Source of the DNA: Chlorops oryzae
Lineage: Eukaryota; Arthropoda; Insecta; Diptera; Chloropidae
Direction of reading: 5' to 3'
DNA: 64,000 nucleotides
Assembly (NCBI GenBank): GCA_020466095.1
Contig: CM035808.1
Location: forward strand, 28,301,345-28,365,344
Shown: positions 10,640-23,629 of the stretch, piece after piece
How positions within the stretch are numbered: the first letter of the stretch is position 1
How the letters are laid out: each line of letters starts with the position of its first letter
Notes under the pieces: generated by a model
What the model saw: the letters and a program-made list of their open reading frames with translations, nothing else
Told to the model about the DNA's origin: nothing
Database searches by the model: none
Position numbers and translations under genes: made by a program

Positions 10640-13600
10640 ATATTTTTTAATGAAGTTAGTCATAATTTTTAAACCGCGATATCTCAAAAACTAGAGCCAA
10701 TGTAAAAAAAAAAAGACGGTTGAAGCGACTGAGCTCAGCGCCAGCCAACTATGTTTTACAGATTTGTCTCCATGTTTTCGGTATGGAGCCTTGAATTTCA
10801 TGCATAAGGATTAAAAACTTAAATAATCTCAAATGAAATAAAAATGAAATCGCACACCACATCATGAGGAATTTATCGAATTTATTTAAAACCATATTTT
10901 CGGCCTCACGAAAAACTATTCATATTTCATTTATTTTATAAGCCCTTGATCCATATGATACCATTTACAGTTCTCCATTTTATTTTGATTCAATGATGCC
11001 TTCCTCTTGGACACAACTGCACACAAGAAACACATCCACGCATACGGGTTTTAAAATATATTTCGTAGTTTGCTTCTCTGTGTTTTGTTTCATTTTGGTA
11101 ATAAAATGCGAAGGTATTAATAACATTGAGGTGTTTTCGCTCTTTTCCTTTTTCCAATCGCACAACACTAAAACACACACACAGTCGCACAAATGCAAGC
11201 TCATGTATATTTTGTGCGAGATTAGAGTTGGTATGAATTTTATTGGAATATTTTACCGAGCAGCATATGCCTATAGGCTATAGGAAACTAATAATGATAA
11301 TGATCATTATGCCGATGATGAAGTCAAAAATGATGGAATTGCCAGTGTGTAGCAGGTGTACGGACGTAGATTAAGTGGATAATAGCTCAAAAAAGAAAAG
11401 AATACACAATAAAGAGATACAGTTTCGGCCAAGGCTTTTCTGTTCAAATGAGCTTGTGGGTCCATTTGTGAATAATTCATGAATACGAGTTTATTTTTTG
11501 AGATAAACTTCTAAAGGAATTTATGCAACAGTGCTTTATTAGGCATTTCGGTTGAATTCTTAAAATATATGATAAAAGAATGTTCGTAATTTAGTGCGGG
11601 CTAGTTATTTCCAGGCTGTGACTTAATCACTTCTTTTGATAAACACATAAATCTGCAGGTTTTTTTTTTTTGTTTCTTTCGGTATCTCAATGTTGATTTA
11701 AATTCAAATTCATTGATCGGAAGAAAAAAGTCGAGAAAATGGGATATGTGATTAATTTTTGGAAAACACAGTGACTCTTACCAGCAAATATTTGGAGCCC
11801 TCAAATAGCCATTTGTTATTATTGAACAGTGTGTGTTAGCCCCCATAATGATATGATTTTGTGGTCCGATTTAAAGTTGAATGAACCTGCACACATACAT
11901 ATTTATAACTTTTTTAATTCATCTGCAGTAATTTCAATTACTCTCTAACTACTCCCAAAAAGTCACAAAAATACCAGGACTACTCACTTTTAACTCAATT
12001 GTCCTATTTGTTCCATTTGGTCTAATTTTCAAATCTTCATTTCTGCAGGGTCCTTTTTGGAATTCTCATCCTGTTTAGGTTTTGAAGTAAAAAGAACAAA
12101 TGGACCGTTTATTATGAAAGTGGTGTGACTCAATTTTTATATTTTCCGGTTCTGAGCGGTTTTGAGGGAAAATTGAAGGCCGTGGGTTAATTTAGTTTTT
12201 TAATTCGTGATAAGCTACCTATTCTAAAGACTTTACAGTTTTGCGTGAAGTGAAGAGATTGAAAAAGGACAAAAGTGAAAACCTCTTCATTAAAAATTTC
12301 ATTCATTAATTTTTGTAGCCTTCTTGATTAACCTATCTTCGAGGGAAAACCCCTTTAATTTTATAATGATTTTTCTCAGACCCTTTTTTGTTTTTTGAAT
12401 TTTCGGACACGTTTCGGACTCATAAACCTTAACAATTCAAAATTCGATATCGGATGACAAAACCGAAAAATGGACAAGCGACCTTAAAACCACCATAAAG
12501 AGAATGAAGCTCACTAAAAGTTGTTAAAAATTATAGCCGTTCAAACCGAGACAAGAGTGTGTGGGCCAAACATGAGGTGTAAGAGTGGCTAACGTGTTTG
12601 TTGCTCTGTAATAATTGCATTGCAGCAGTCATAAAAAAATATCTTCATAGTTTCAATTCCTTTTTTTTTGCGATTTCTCTAGAAAATTTCAAAGGTTTGA
12701 ATTTCACGGAAAATAGAACCCATCACATCGAATTTTATTTGCCTTGAAAATAAATAATTAGGAATCAAAAAGTTTTGCATTACATCCGAAAATTTCCTAA
12801 CTATGAGAGCAAAATATGAGATTCAGGCACAGGATCGAATGAAAATCTGTGTGCAAAAATGTGGTTTTTAATGCAATGTGGAATTGGACTAATCAAATGG
12901 TGGGAATCGATGGCATCAGTCGTTGTTATTTATCCATTCGTCTAAATGAATTCGTGATAATTAGACAAATAGACTACTGTTGGGTCATCCGCCTTTAATG
13001 GAAAATTTTCTATGTCCTCCGCATGTAAGTATATAGCTGCACGTTTGAGCGTCATATTGAAATGTTTCAAAATAATTGATATGTTTGCTTAGTGGCAGCG
13101 GCATTGGCAGTGGTTGTTATTGTCGCTTCGGTTTGCATTTTACGCAGATTTCATTTGATGATGAATAGCAATGGCTGTAGAAAATGATTGCGATTGAATT
13201 TGTTTTCGTTGTGGTTTTCCATCGAATACGGATGGAAAAACAGAGTCACATTTTGAAGTACGTTTATATTTGAGGCAATTAAATGATGATTCGAAACGAT
13301 TGATCAACCCTTCGCAGAACTTCCAATGCAAAGTATAGCTACTTATAGTTCTTTTTTCCGCCATAAAAGTTCAATTTGTAACGTATAATTTTACCCAAGA
13401 AAACAGTACACTAAGCTTTGAAATTTAAAAAAAAAAATTCGTTTGAAAAGTGATTTTTAATCATTCCTATTGATAGAAAAATATGAGTAAAAAAAAATTA
13501 AATACCGTCCTCCTAACAATTGCATGGAAAACCTGAGTCAAAGCTGTAGCCTAGCTTCTGAGCCGATCGGAAAATCACTTTTATCCATCTTTTCGTAGTT

Positions 13601-14469
13601 CCGACGACCTCATGATATTCTTTTGATAGCTCAAATCGTCCAAACGGATTTCTTGCACGATTGAGACACGTTTGATATGGCTAGGAGACCTGATATGGCT
13701 AGGAAAAAATGGAAGTTTTCCGACAGTTTTAGTGACATCAACCTCGCCACATGAAGTTATTTTATATCTTCGAAAACAGAGGCCATGACGCCATCCCATA
13801 TTGACGAGATCTCTCACTTCGATTGGATTGTTTACGCTTTCGTTTCAGTTTCAGCGAACAGACAAACAAGAGGCATCTCGGATATGGAAAAATCTAGTTC
13901 GTTGCTCACTGAGAGAAAGAAATATTACTCGATTGTCGAAATTGTTTTTAACTATCACAAAGACCTTAACTCAAATCATTCACCTCTTTTTTTCACTTTC
14001 TCTGCATTGAGAGTTTATAAATTTCCTCATTTTTTTCAAAACTTCTTCAGTATGCGTTCGAGTTTACACGACTCATCAGCTCATCAACCGACTCGGCTTG
14101 GTCTTTTTTTTATGGAAGTTTTAATTTTTCACATACATATGCACACATTCCGAGAAATTTACCCGCGCTTTCGTGTGGGAATACATTTTTTCTACTGGTG
14201 TAATAAATATTTTTTAAATAGAAATTCTGAAACAAAGTCAGGGTAAATTGCAAAAAAAAAAAGGGAAGACCGAAAAGTGTAGTGAACATTATTTAACGGA
14301 ACCTTTAGTTAGTTCGTCGCCTTCGCGCCCCCACTCCATTCGAATGAATTTCGCTGTGAAAATTATTTTACTCGCCTAAGGTATGCACAAAAGTATATTT
14401 TATGAGTGTAAAGCATTTCTGTTTAATTTAAAGTTTCAATTTGTTCAGTTTTTGTTAGAATGATTGAAG
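10640..14469. other. AT-rich non-coding stretch
   Basis: No gene or clear repeat family is seen over 3.8 kb. It holds A/T runs (10704-10713, 11660-11672, 12661-12669), a short duplicated GATATGGCTAGGA at 13673-13705, and reading frames up to about 150 codons (13785-14246) whose translation is Phe/His/Ser-rich and matches no family I know. A weak GCATAC-type motif lies at 14374-14387. Confidence 0.5.
14374..14387 (-). promoter_or_regulatory. Su(Hw)-like motif (weak)
   Basis: The minus strand reads TGCATACCTTAGGC: the full TGCATAC core followed by a pyrimidine-rich and AGG tail, with two changes from the extended form. Confidence 0.3.
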
Positions 14470-14945
14470 GTTTAATTAGTGATGCCACGAATATTCGGCC
14501 ACTATTCGGTATTCGGCTATTCGGTCATTTTTCAGTATTCGGTATTCGCGAATAGTTAAAATATTCGGCCGAATACCGAATAGTAGAAATAACTTATTAA
14601 AAAAATCAGCAGTAACTACAAATAAATTTTTCTCACAATAACGTAAAAAAATTTAATTAACGAGAACTAAAAATACAGCAGATTTGCATTTTATTCTTTA
14701 GAAATATTAAATGTACGCTAGCTTCTTCTAAATTTTTTTTGAAAACATTATGAACAGTGGGCAAATATTATATTTCAGCGGCAGCTTTTGCCTTGACTCC
14801 AGCTAGTTCGCGAGTAGCCCAAGCTGTCTTTACTACGTCCGAATATTCGGTTGCCGAATATTCGTTATTCGGCCGAGAGGTTTGACCGAATATTCGGTAT
14901 TCGGTATTCGGCAAATCCACTATTCGTGGCATCACTAGTTTAATT
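14470..14945. mobile_element. ATTCGG-rich hAT-like MITE
   Basis: GTTTAATT at 14470-14477 is repeated at 14938-14945 and flanks an element of about 460 bp (14478-14937). Its ends are AGTGATGCCACGAATA and TATTCGTGGCATCACTA; taking the shared T as the element's own gives TAGTG, a fit to the hAT terminus pattern. Both flanks of the interior are packed with the word TATTCGG and its complement CCGAATA, in direct and inverted order, so the ends can form long imperfect stems. There is no transposase. Confidence 0.8.
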
Positions 14946-17900
14946 GGAACTTTCCCGTTGTATATCAATATTAATTTAAAAACTGAGAGGAATTTTTTTT
15001 AACTTGGTCCTTTATTCTTACTCTGTTTTCGAGAATTTTTTAACTATCACTTAGTTTTGATACAAATCACACTTTTAATCAAAAACAAATTACAGAAAAA
15101 ATATGAGAAAAAAGGGGAAAAAAATTTTTTTTTCAAAAATCTTTTTTGTCTCTTTTGGTTAGGTTTTGCGTTTTTTGGCGAAGGTTTGCGAAAAGTACAG
15201 AGCCAAGTTGGAACAAGAACAGATAGAGAGGGAAGAGGAAACACGAACGCTTTAACAGCTGTTTTATCGAAAAGTTGATATCTGACTATAGGTACCTTTC
15301 CGCAGACCAGGTCACATATATTGTAATTTTTCACTAAGATGACATTTACTCTGTGTAATTTTGGTCAAAGATTGGAATATTACGTTTTTGTTTTTATATG
15401 ATGGTTTTTGAGGTGTCGATAGTGTTGGTATTAATCAAGTAAGTGTGTGAATGGTGTCGAAAAATGTCTGTTTGGAGAAAATTTTCATTTATCTTAATAT
15501 TTAGAAACATTGCATACTCTCAGGCGAAATTGTAATTGGAGTCGTCACACTGTCCGATGTAACGAATATTTTGATTTGAATTCAGACAAAATTTTCCCCA
15601 CTTAACCTAGAACCACCCCCAGGGTATCATCGACCTGAGCTTTCGACCGTATTCTAAATCATAGTTATCATTTTGTATTGTGTTAAAGACTTTAATGAAA
15701 TAATAAAATATATAAATAAATAAATAAATATTATTGTAAGTGGCATCGAGCTGTGAAATCTAAATAAGCACATAAATTGAAATCAATCAGTTCTTCCATC
15801 AATTAGATTTACTCGTGCAAAACAGTGTAAATTACCACTATTAAGCCTAATTGCATGTACTCGGTTGAGCTATGTTAGTGCGAAGGCTGCAATCGAACTG
15901 GCAATTATTTATTATTAACAGTTAAAATTACCGTATTTTTTCGAATTGTTGCCTTTTCTTTAATTTCCGTTTGTGGCTTTTTTATGAGGCTTATTTACTT
16001 TATTTAATGTCAAAATAAATTATTCTTGTTCTGTTTGCTTTTCCAGTGTAACGTATTTAAATGTAATGCAATGAAAACAAAAAAGAGCAGATGTTTATTT
16101 AAATTAATCGTTTAATCGTGACTCTTTTAAGCTATGAACACACACTGTTAATAAGAGAACAAAGGACGGTCATTTTTCTGCCATTTATTTAATTTAATTC
16201 TATTTCAACATTTCACACATTTTCCTCGCATTTTATTCCCTTTTACGAATCTCGTTGAATTATTATTATCACAATATTCATTATCCTAGTTATCTCATTT
16301 TCCATAAAGACATTAACAAGAACGTGCAGTGTCGTAATAAAGGGCGCTCGAAACGCTTAAAAAGGCGTAAAAATTATGGCATAAAAGTAAATTGAAGAAA
16401 TCGCCGCATAAATCAGGCACTAAAATAATATAAGCAAGTCCAGTATAATCCACTTATGAGGCGTATATAAACCACAAACAACGGATATCTTATCATCGTC
16501 CTCGTCATCATCATCATTATCATCATCATCATCGGTATTGATCCGCTCCACGAAGGCATGTATGGCATATCGGCAAGAGGGTATTTATAACATTTTTATG
16601 TTTATGGAACTGCAAAAAGGATAAGCAACGATGGCGTCCACGCCATAACATGCGGCATTCTTCGGGCTTTATATTGTATTTATGAGTTTGAAGCAATAGC
16701 ATTCGAGATTGGCATTCGCATTGAAGAGTCCAGCTTATTCACTTGTCTTTGTATCAAAAAATCCCTGCTATGAGATCAGCTTTTATTTATTAAAAGGATA
16801 GGGCGATTGCAAATATCTTTTTTCGTTCAAATTTTTTATCTTAACTTATCGATATTTTCGTATGTATACTCGTACACTTGCCGATGGAAAAGAACCATTT
16901 GCTTTTGGGTCACCAAAACTTGCTTTCAGTATTACATTTTTAAGGGATTTTTCTTCTGTTTCTGTTTACTTGCTTCGTGTCCTTTTGAGAGATGTTCTTT
17001 TCATGGCTTTTCAATTGGCTTGGTATCGAGTGAATTCAGGATGCGGAATGTACGAAATGTTGATCGAATTGATTAGCGATTTGTGAGCAAGTAAATTGAA
17101 AAGGCGAATAGATTTATCGTCGCAGGATTTTGTTTCAGCAATTTAAGAATCCTCCCAAGCGCACCATTTTATTTCCAACATTCAAAAAAAACCTTAAATT
17201 AATAACAATTCTTCGCTTTTATGGTTTCCGTCTTTAGAACTCTCAATTTATTTAATTCCATTCTAAGGAAAGCTTTTCCAAAATCTCCAATTGACTCCTA
17301 ATTCTCTCCAAACTTTCTTTAAAAAAAAAAATAAAAACTCCTCCAACAGCTCAATTACTCCTTGTAATTTCATTTCGCTTTTATCACATAAAATATTTTC
17401 TTTGAAGTTTTTGAAATAACAAAGCCTTCTGAAGATTTCTTCTTCAAAACTTTCATAAAACAATTTCAAGAAGAAGCATTATTCTACTTCCGTTTCAAGA
17501 AGATAAGCTAAATTATAACCTCTTTTAACGCTCGAAAGCACTAAGAACGATTTTTACAACAAAATCCAAGTGAGTTGCGAAAAGGAAGAGTGAAAAAGTT
17601 ACCTGCTGAGATGTAAACATTTTTCATTTTACTCGAGAAAAGCACTTGGAAAGAGCTGCACTCATTCGCAACTCCCAACCAACTGCCAACCATTACGCGG
17701 TCAAGGTTGTTCATCATTTCAGTTGGTCGGTTAGTTTCTTCCATTTAATGTTTGTGAATTTGTGAATTTTGTTGCTCGCTTTTCTTAAAAACCTTGGTTT
17801 GAAGTATTCTTCTTTTATAGAAAAACAGAAAATAATTCAAAAAAGAAAAAAATACTCGATTTTTTCATCGGTGATTTGTGCTTTTTCCATTTTCTTTTGT

Positions 17901-20625
17901 TTCCAGTTTCCTTGCTATACATCAGCTTACATCATCCTAGTTGTGTGCTTTCTTTATGTTTCTTTTTCTTCCAATTTTTTGTTTTTCTTTTGTTCATGAA
18001 AAAATAAATGAAAAATGGCAAAATGCCTAAAGCATTTATAGTGCAAATTCCAAAAGATCTTCTTTCAATGATAAATGAGAAGCTAGCAAAAAACATTCCA
18101 GGAATGTGCATGTGAACTTTCATATGCGATGGTTGTTGATTGATAAGTCGATGATGGAGAGCGCTTTAAATGAAAGGATAGTAAAAGGCTTCATTCAAAA
18201 GAGTCCTTACGTTAAAGTGCACAGAAATATGAGCCGAGGAATTCGAAAAAGAAAAAAACGATCCAATGCTTCAAATTCTTTTTGCATTTCGCTTTGATTA
18301 GATGAAGGTACGAAAACATTACTTTATGCATTGAGAGCTTTAGGATATGACGATGTCTAAAATTTTTGTGAGTGTTTATTAATTAAATATGGGTCTTAAA
18401 AATATTTTTTATAAAATTCAATTAAATTTAATTAATTTGCAATAACAAAATATGTCGAAATTCGAATAAAAAGCACTTCTGAAAAAGCTTTTCATGTGAA
18501 AAATTAATGAATCAGTTTAAAGTCTCCTGGGAAAATACATTTTTTGATGCCTATCTCTCTAATTGAAAGAAAATTTTCGCATGAATATAAAATTATCAAA
18601 AATAATTATATGTTATTGAGAATCAGCGTGAGTCCTAGCAACATAAATTCTTATCAGTCAACTTCTTCCATTAAGTATATCAATCATTTTGTGTCAACGT
18701 TTCGCCCTTCAAATCCTTCATATTTGAGGCTTTGAAAAATAAGATAAAAAAGAAAGATTTTGTGCGAGGAACCTCTACACTCTATATAATAAAATCGAAT
18801 CACTGGTTTCGTCAACTGTCATCGTCATGTCTCAGAGTCAAGCTGACACACACGCCTGAGCTTGAATATAAGTATAAAAATAATTGACACCTGTAAGGAA
18901 TTAAAAATGTTTACATACAAGTCTCGTTTTATGCGCTTCCATACAATGTGTAAAAATAAAACTAATGAGGCGATTAAAAACGTCGACAAATATCCTGCCA
19001 CAAGCAAAGACGTCAACTGCGTATACGCAACGTTACGTTACTCATACGCCCGCGTGCTCAACAAGAACAATCCTAATGGGAGTTTTTTTTACCCCCCTCC
19101 ACTTTATTTACAGAGCGAACATTGTTATGTGTGTGTATATGTGTAATCTGCTTTCGAAATTACATTCAGACCCAGTTTCCATTCTTTTAATAGCAAAAGC
19201 CATCAAACTATTAAGGAGAGCATTAAAAAGTTAAAGAAAGTATTCAAATTTTGCTCTTCGAGAAGTAGACAAGTTGCTAAGATACATATTGGTGCCTTTA
19301 TGGCTGTTTTCGCTGTTGAATTTCTAACGGATTCGTAGATTCGAGAGGAAAATAAACGAAAAGTAGAAGTATATAAGTAACTCAAGCAAGCAAAAGAAGG
19401 GGGAAATTGACAATTTCATTAAGGAAGCAAGTGGCACGTACAGAAGTAAAAATTCAGATAGAAATTTAAGAACAAAGTTGCAAAAGGGTTGTCAAAACGG
19501 CTGTTGAAGGTATTCGAAAATTTGCTGTGAATTTTCACTAAAAGAAACGAACGGACGAACCTTTTTAAGTGTTTAAAGAGTAGATTTATTTTAAATGGAA
19601 TTTTTTCAATGCTCGGAAAGTTAAATTATGCTTGGAATTTAGCCAGGAAAAAAGAAAAAAATATTGCTTTCTTTGTTTTCAATGGCTTTTCATGCTGGAA
19701 TGGCGGGAATGGAAATAGAAAATTGAAAATGCGAAAAAAATCGTTGAAAGAAGCTTTATCTAAAATTTCATTAATTGTTTCATTTATTGCTTTTTGAGAT
19801 GTAAAAGGCTACCAAAAAAAAAGTATTTTTCCCGACAAATTTCTGGAATCCATCGGCCTGGCCCTATCCTATGGTTTTGATTTTTTAATTACTCAACACA
19901 TTCCACTTCTTTGCTTAACGATTCATGAACTCATCTTCTTTACAAAGTTATTCAAATTAATCATTTGAGAATATAAAATTGTAGCCGGTAAGAGCATTTT
20001 AGTCAGCCAAGCGCGAGATGAGGACTCAAGTAAATTTCTGATATAATGAGCATGGACGTTAGGACTACACCCATTCCTGAAACTTTTGCTAGGACTCAAA
20101 ACCACCTTCCTTTCACAGCCAAATCAAACAAGCTTAACTTTCATAGCATTTCGAAATACCTCTAGACATTACCAACAAAATTTTCCGCCAGGAGATACAG
20201 ACGTAAAAAAAATCGAGGAAAAAGGGGAAGTACATACATAAATGCGTTGTAAATAAATAAATTCGATTCTTCAAAGAGATTTCGTGTAATATGAAATATC
20301 GAAAGCCGCTAAAAATAAAAATGCTATGAATGTTAGGATACAAATATTCTCAGTAATTTATCGACGAATTATAAGGACTTTAATGAAAATTCCTGTGCAA
20401 TCAACTTTTCATTTTTATTAGCCAGTTTGATTTCGAGAAAAAAAGAAAGAAAAATAAATAATTGACAGGCATTTTTTTTTTCAACCCTCGTCAACTTAAC
20501 AAGGTCTAACCTTTTGAAATCTAAACCGAGAGTGCCGGATAGAGGGGGCAAAAGGCAGAACCCACCATTACAAATGTTATTGCGTGCAATAACGTTGAAT
20601 AATTGGAAACGTACAAATCCAAAAA
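14946..20625. other. AT-rich non-coding stretch
   Basis: No supported gene is seen over 5.7 kb. It holds A/T homopolymers, an AAAT microsatellite (15708-15732), the ATC microsatellite at 16492 and many short frames of low-complexity translation. A cluster of core-promoter-like words lies at 15254-15317 and is discussed as a finding. The rest looks like unique intronic or intergenic DNA. Confidence 0.5.
16492..16534 (+). repeat. ATC microsatellite
   Basis: An imperfect run of about 14 ATC/GTC triplets (ATCATCGTCCTCGTC, then ATC units with single changes). It is too short and too imperfect to suggest coding. Confidence 0.8.
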
Positions 20626-21531
20626 AAAAGTAAGGGTGTTATAGTCAGGCGAGCCTGACAATTAAATACCCGACACAGACACACATGTTTAAATATTTTT
20701 TGAACAACGCCCAAAAAACAGGACCACTAAGTAAGAATATTCAAGAGGTTTTTAAGGCCATTAGGGGCCCCATATACCGACTTTTGTTAAATTTCTTTAT
20801 GAAAACCGCCCCTTTTCCACGCCCAATTTTCCATTTTTTTTTTTTTTTGCAATTCTAATCGGAGGCTTAAATATACACTCAAATTCTAAGTTTCATTGAA
20901 ATATTTTGAAAAAGTCCGATTTTGAGGCAGTTTTGGATTTTTGTGACAGACCCTAGTACTGGAGGTACCCTTAATAATGGACTTATCAAAGAAATTTTTT
21001 GGGAGGATGTTTATGGCTACAAAGGAAGCATAAGTGCCAAATTTCGTTCAAGTCCCATTTGAATTTCGGGTGTAGGGGACAATTTTCGAAAAACGCCCTT
21101 CTGACACGCCCACTTTAAAAATTTTTGGAAATCGCATTACTTGCCTTGAAACATGTTTAAATATCCAACTTTATCAAAATATGTTGAAAAACTTCGATTT
21201 CAGAGCAGTTTTTGTGATTTTCGTAACAGACCCTAGTACTGGAGGTACCTCTAAAAATGGTCTGATCGGGTCCATTCTCGAACTTGTTCTTACTCATGTG
21301 CCTGTGAGTACGCATATTAAATTTCATCAAGAAAGCTCAACTCCTTCAATAAGAAAACTGTATACAAACAGACGGGCATACAGACGGACAGACAGACGGG
21401 CGGATATCGAATCTCCTGGTGACGCTGATCATTTCTATATATATTTTGTATGGTCTATCTCGACTGGTTCTGGGTGTTACACACAACCACACAAACGCAA
21501 TATACCCTGGACACAGAGTGTGTCGGGTATA
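20626..21531 (-). mobile_element. Helentron (DINE-1/INE-1-like), copy A
   Basis: On the minus strand the 5' end is a palindrome running from TATACCC through ACACAGAGTGTGT to GGGTATA (21501-21531). The 3' end carries a hairpin AGTCAGGCTCGCCTGAC (20643-20657 region) followed by a CCTTACTT tail. Both features are characteristic of DINE-1-type Helentrons. A GACGGACAGACAGACGG tract lies inside at 21372-21400, and the phrase GACAGACCCTAGTACTGGAG is shared with copies B, C and D. The piece at 20940-20965 repeats again at 21220-21250, so an internal duplication of about 290 bp is present. There is no Rep/helicase gene: a non-autonomous copy. Confidence 0.85.
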
Positions 21532-23629
21532 AAAAGGGGGAAACTAAGACCACACAATCGTACAATCGTGCTTGCCGAGGGAGTGTTTACAAGGCAGGAA
21601 TAAGTTAAAATAATATTTATTTAGGTTTTATTTTTTTGCTGTATACATTTTCCAAGGAATTAAAATGCGGAAAAGGCTCCGCTAAGCGTGAAGCCGATTT
21701 CAAGGAAAACATGTTCGCACCATTAGCGGCGTAAATTTCCCATAATAAATAAATTGGAAGGATTTTACAGCAATTTTTTCAAGCACCAAAAAAAAAGAAC
21801 TTAAAAACGTTAACGAGACTTCGAAAGCCCGAGGATAAAATGCCGCATCAATAACAAAATTATTGCTGCGAAAACATCAAAGTTTTTTGCTATCGTGGCC
21901 GCGTGTAAAAAAAAAACAAAATACGATGAAAAACAATTTCCGTTTTAGCTTTTGGCGTGTATTTACCACATCAATTGACGCATAATAACTAAAGATGGCT
22001 TGCCACAGGCAGTTGGCAATAACTTTCAATCCGCAACATTGTGCTTCAGGATTTTCGAAATCGAAATTAAAAATTTTAAATTTGTGAAACTTAAAGTGCA
22101 ATTTTTGTATGCCCAAAAAATTCGGTGGCGACGGTAAATTTCATTTGTGCCTACGTGCGAAATGTCCGAGAATACTTGTTCGGCGTCGCCGGATATTCGA
22201 TGTATCATATGTCAGTCTGCCTGAAAATAGATTTTTTATTGGAGGATTTGAGCTATCTTAACCAAATGTAGCGTGCTTATTAACGGACATATGATCAAGA
22301 ATATGTTTCAGAATCGCCTTAATCGGAACATATGAAGGAGTTACTTCAATATTACTTCAAAAAAATGTCAGGCGTGGCTAAAGAGCGTATTTCAACAAGA
22401 TCAGTCATACAGTCATCAGAATTTTCAAATTCGCTTGCCAATATCAAATGTTTAACAAACAAACCGGAAGAATTCACAGCAACAAAAAAGATGCTTCTAA
22501 CTCCTTAACGCGATTTCTCGACCCCGAAGTGGATTGGGAAATTTTATAAGAAAATTCCTGCTAAGAAAATACACAAACATCTGGTAGAGCAGGCTTACAT
22601 AAACACACAAAGCAGAGGCGGGGGCTATCTTCTTCCATGAACAGTCTTAATAGTTTTCGGCTTCCTTGGGCTTGAATTATTGTGTCAGACAAAAATATAC
22701 ATAAGGAACACCAAAAGTTGTCTGTAATGTTTCATTTCAGGAAATTATCGTCAACAATGATTGGAATTTAAAGTGTTGAGAATTTATTTTAGCTACGAAT
22801 ACACATTCCAATGTGTAGACGATTGTCTTGTGGCCATTACAAATGAAGTGTCATTCTTGATTAAAAGCTCTGTGCAGACATTGATGTATGGAAAAGGGAA
22901 AATTCCAGGATCTATAAGATAGGATGTTTTGAAACAAAACAGACAACTAAGATGGTGCGATAGGGAAAGACTTGGGGCATTTAACGAAATTTCTTAGAAA
23001 ATGGGATTAATGAAAGTTGAACGTATTTATATTTATTTGTATGGATTGATGTTGTTTGGCAAGAATGCCAAATGTTTATGTATGCAGAGAGAAAAATTAA
23101 AACTAAATTTATTGTCAATTTTTAATTCTTAAAAAATTTTTAAAATTTTTTAATTTTTTAATTTTTTTAATTTCTTAAATTTAAAATAGTCTAATTTTTA
23201 TAAGAAAGAAGGTGATAATGAGTGCTGTGATATTTAATCATTTAATAACATTGACTGTAATAGTTTTGTCTGAGATACAGTTTTGTGCAAGTTTAAGTAA
23301 GAGTCTTGTCGTTTGTGTAAAAACATAAGGGTGTAAGAGAATTAGAATCGTGACTGTTTTTGCGTTGTTAAATTTGAAACGTTTTTAAATTTAAAAAATT
23401 TTTTAAACCGTTTCAGAATCCTGAAGATGGCTTTCAATGAAAGCCGAAATATCGATAATGACGTTATATATTAAATAAATATATATAACACAAAAATAAA
23501 ACGAAATTTTAGTTTTATTATATTGACCTAAAGCCCGATTAACAAGGAAAATCAACACAAAATTGAAACAGAAGGTCAACCAACAACATTAAAAACAAGA
23601 ATAATATATTCTGTTTCATTTTTAACAGA
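21532..23629. other. AT-rich non-coding stretch
   Basis: No gene is seen. It holds AT-only sequence at 23130-23190 and an alternating TA-rich stretch near 23465-23490. The remainder appears unique. Confidence 0.5.

Noticed and set aside
21181..21603. 140-codon open frame on the plus strand
   Set aside because: It lies antisense in Helentron copy A and includes the tetramer tract; the equivalent frame in copy C is broken. It is a shadow of the repeat.
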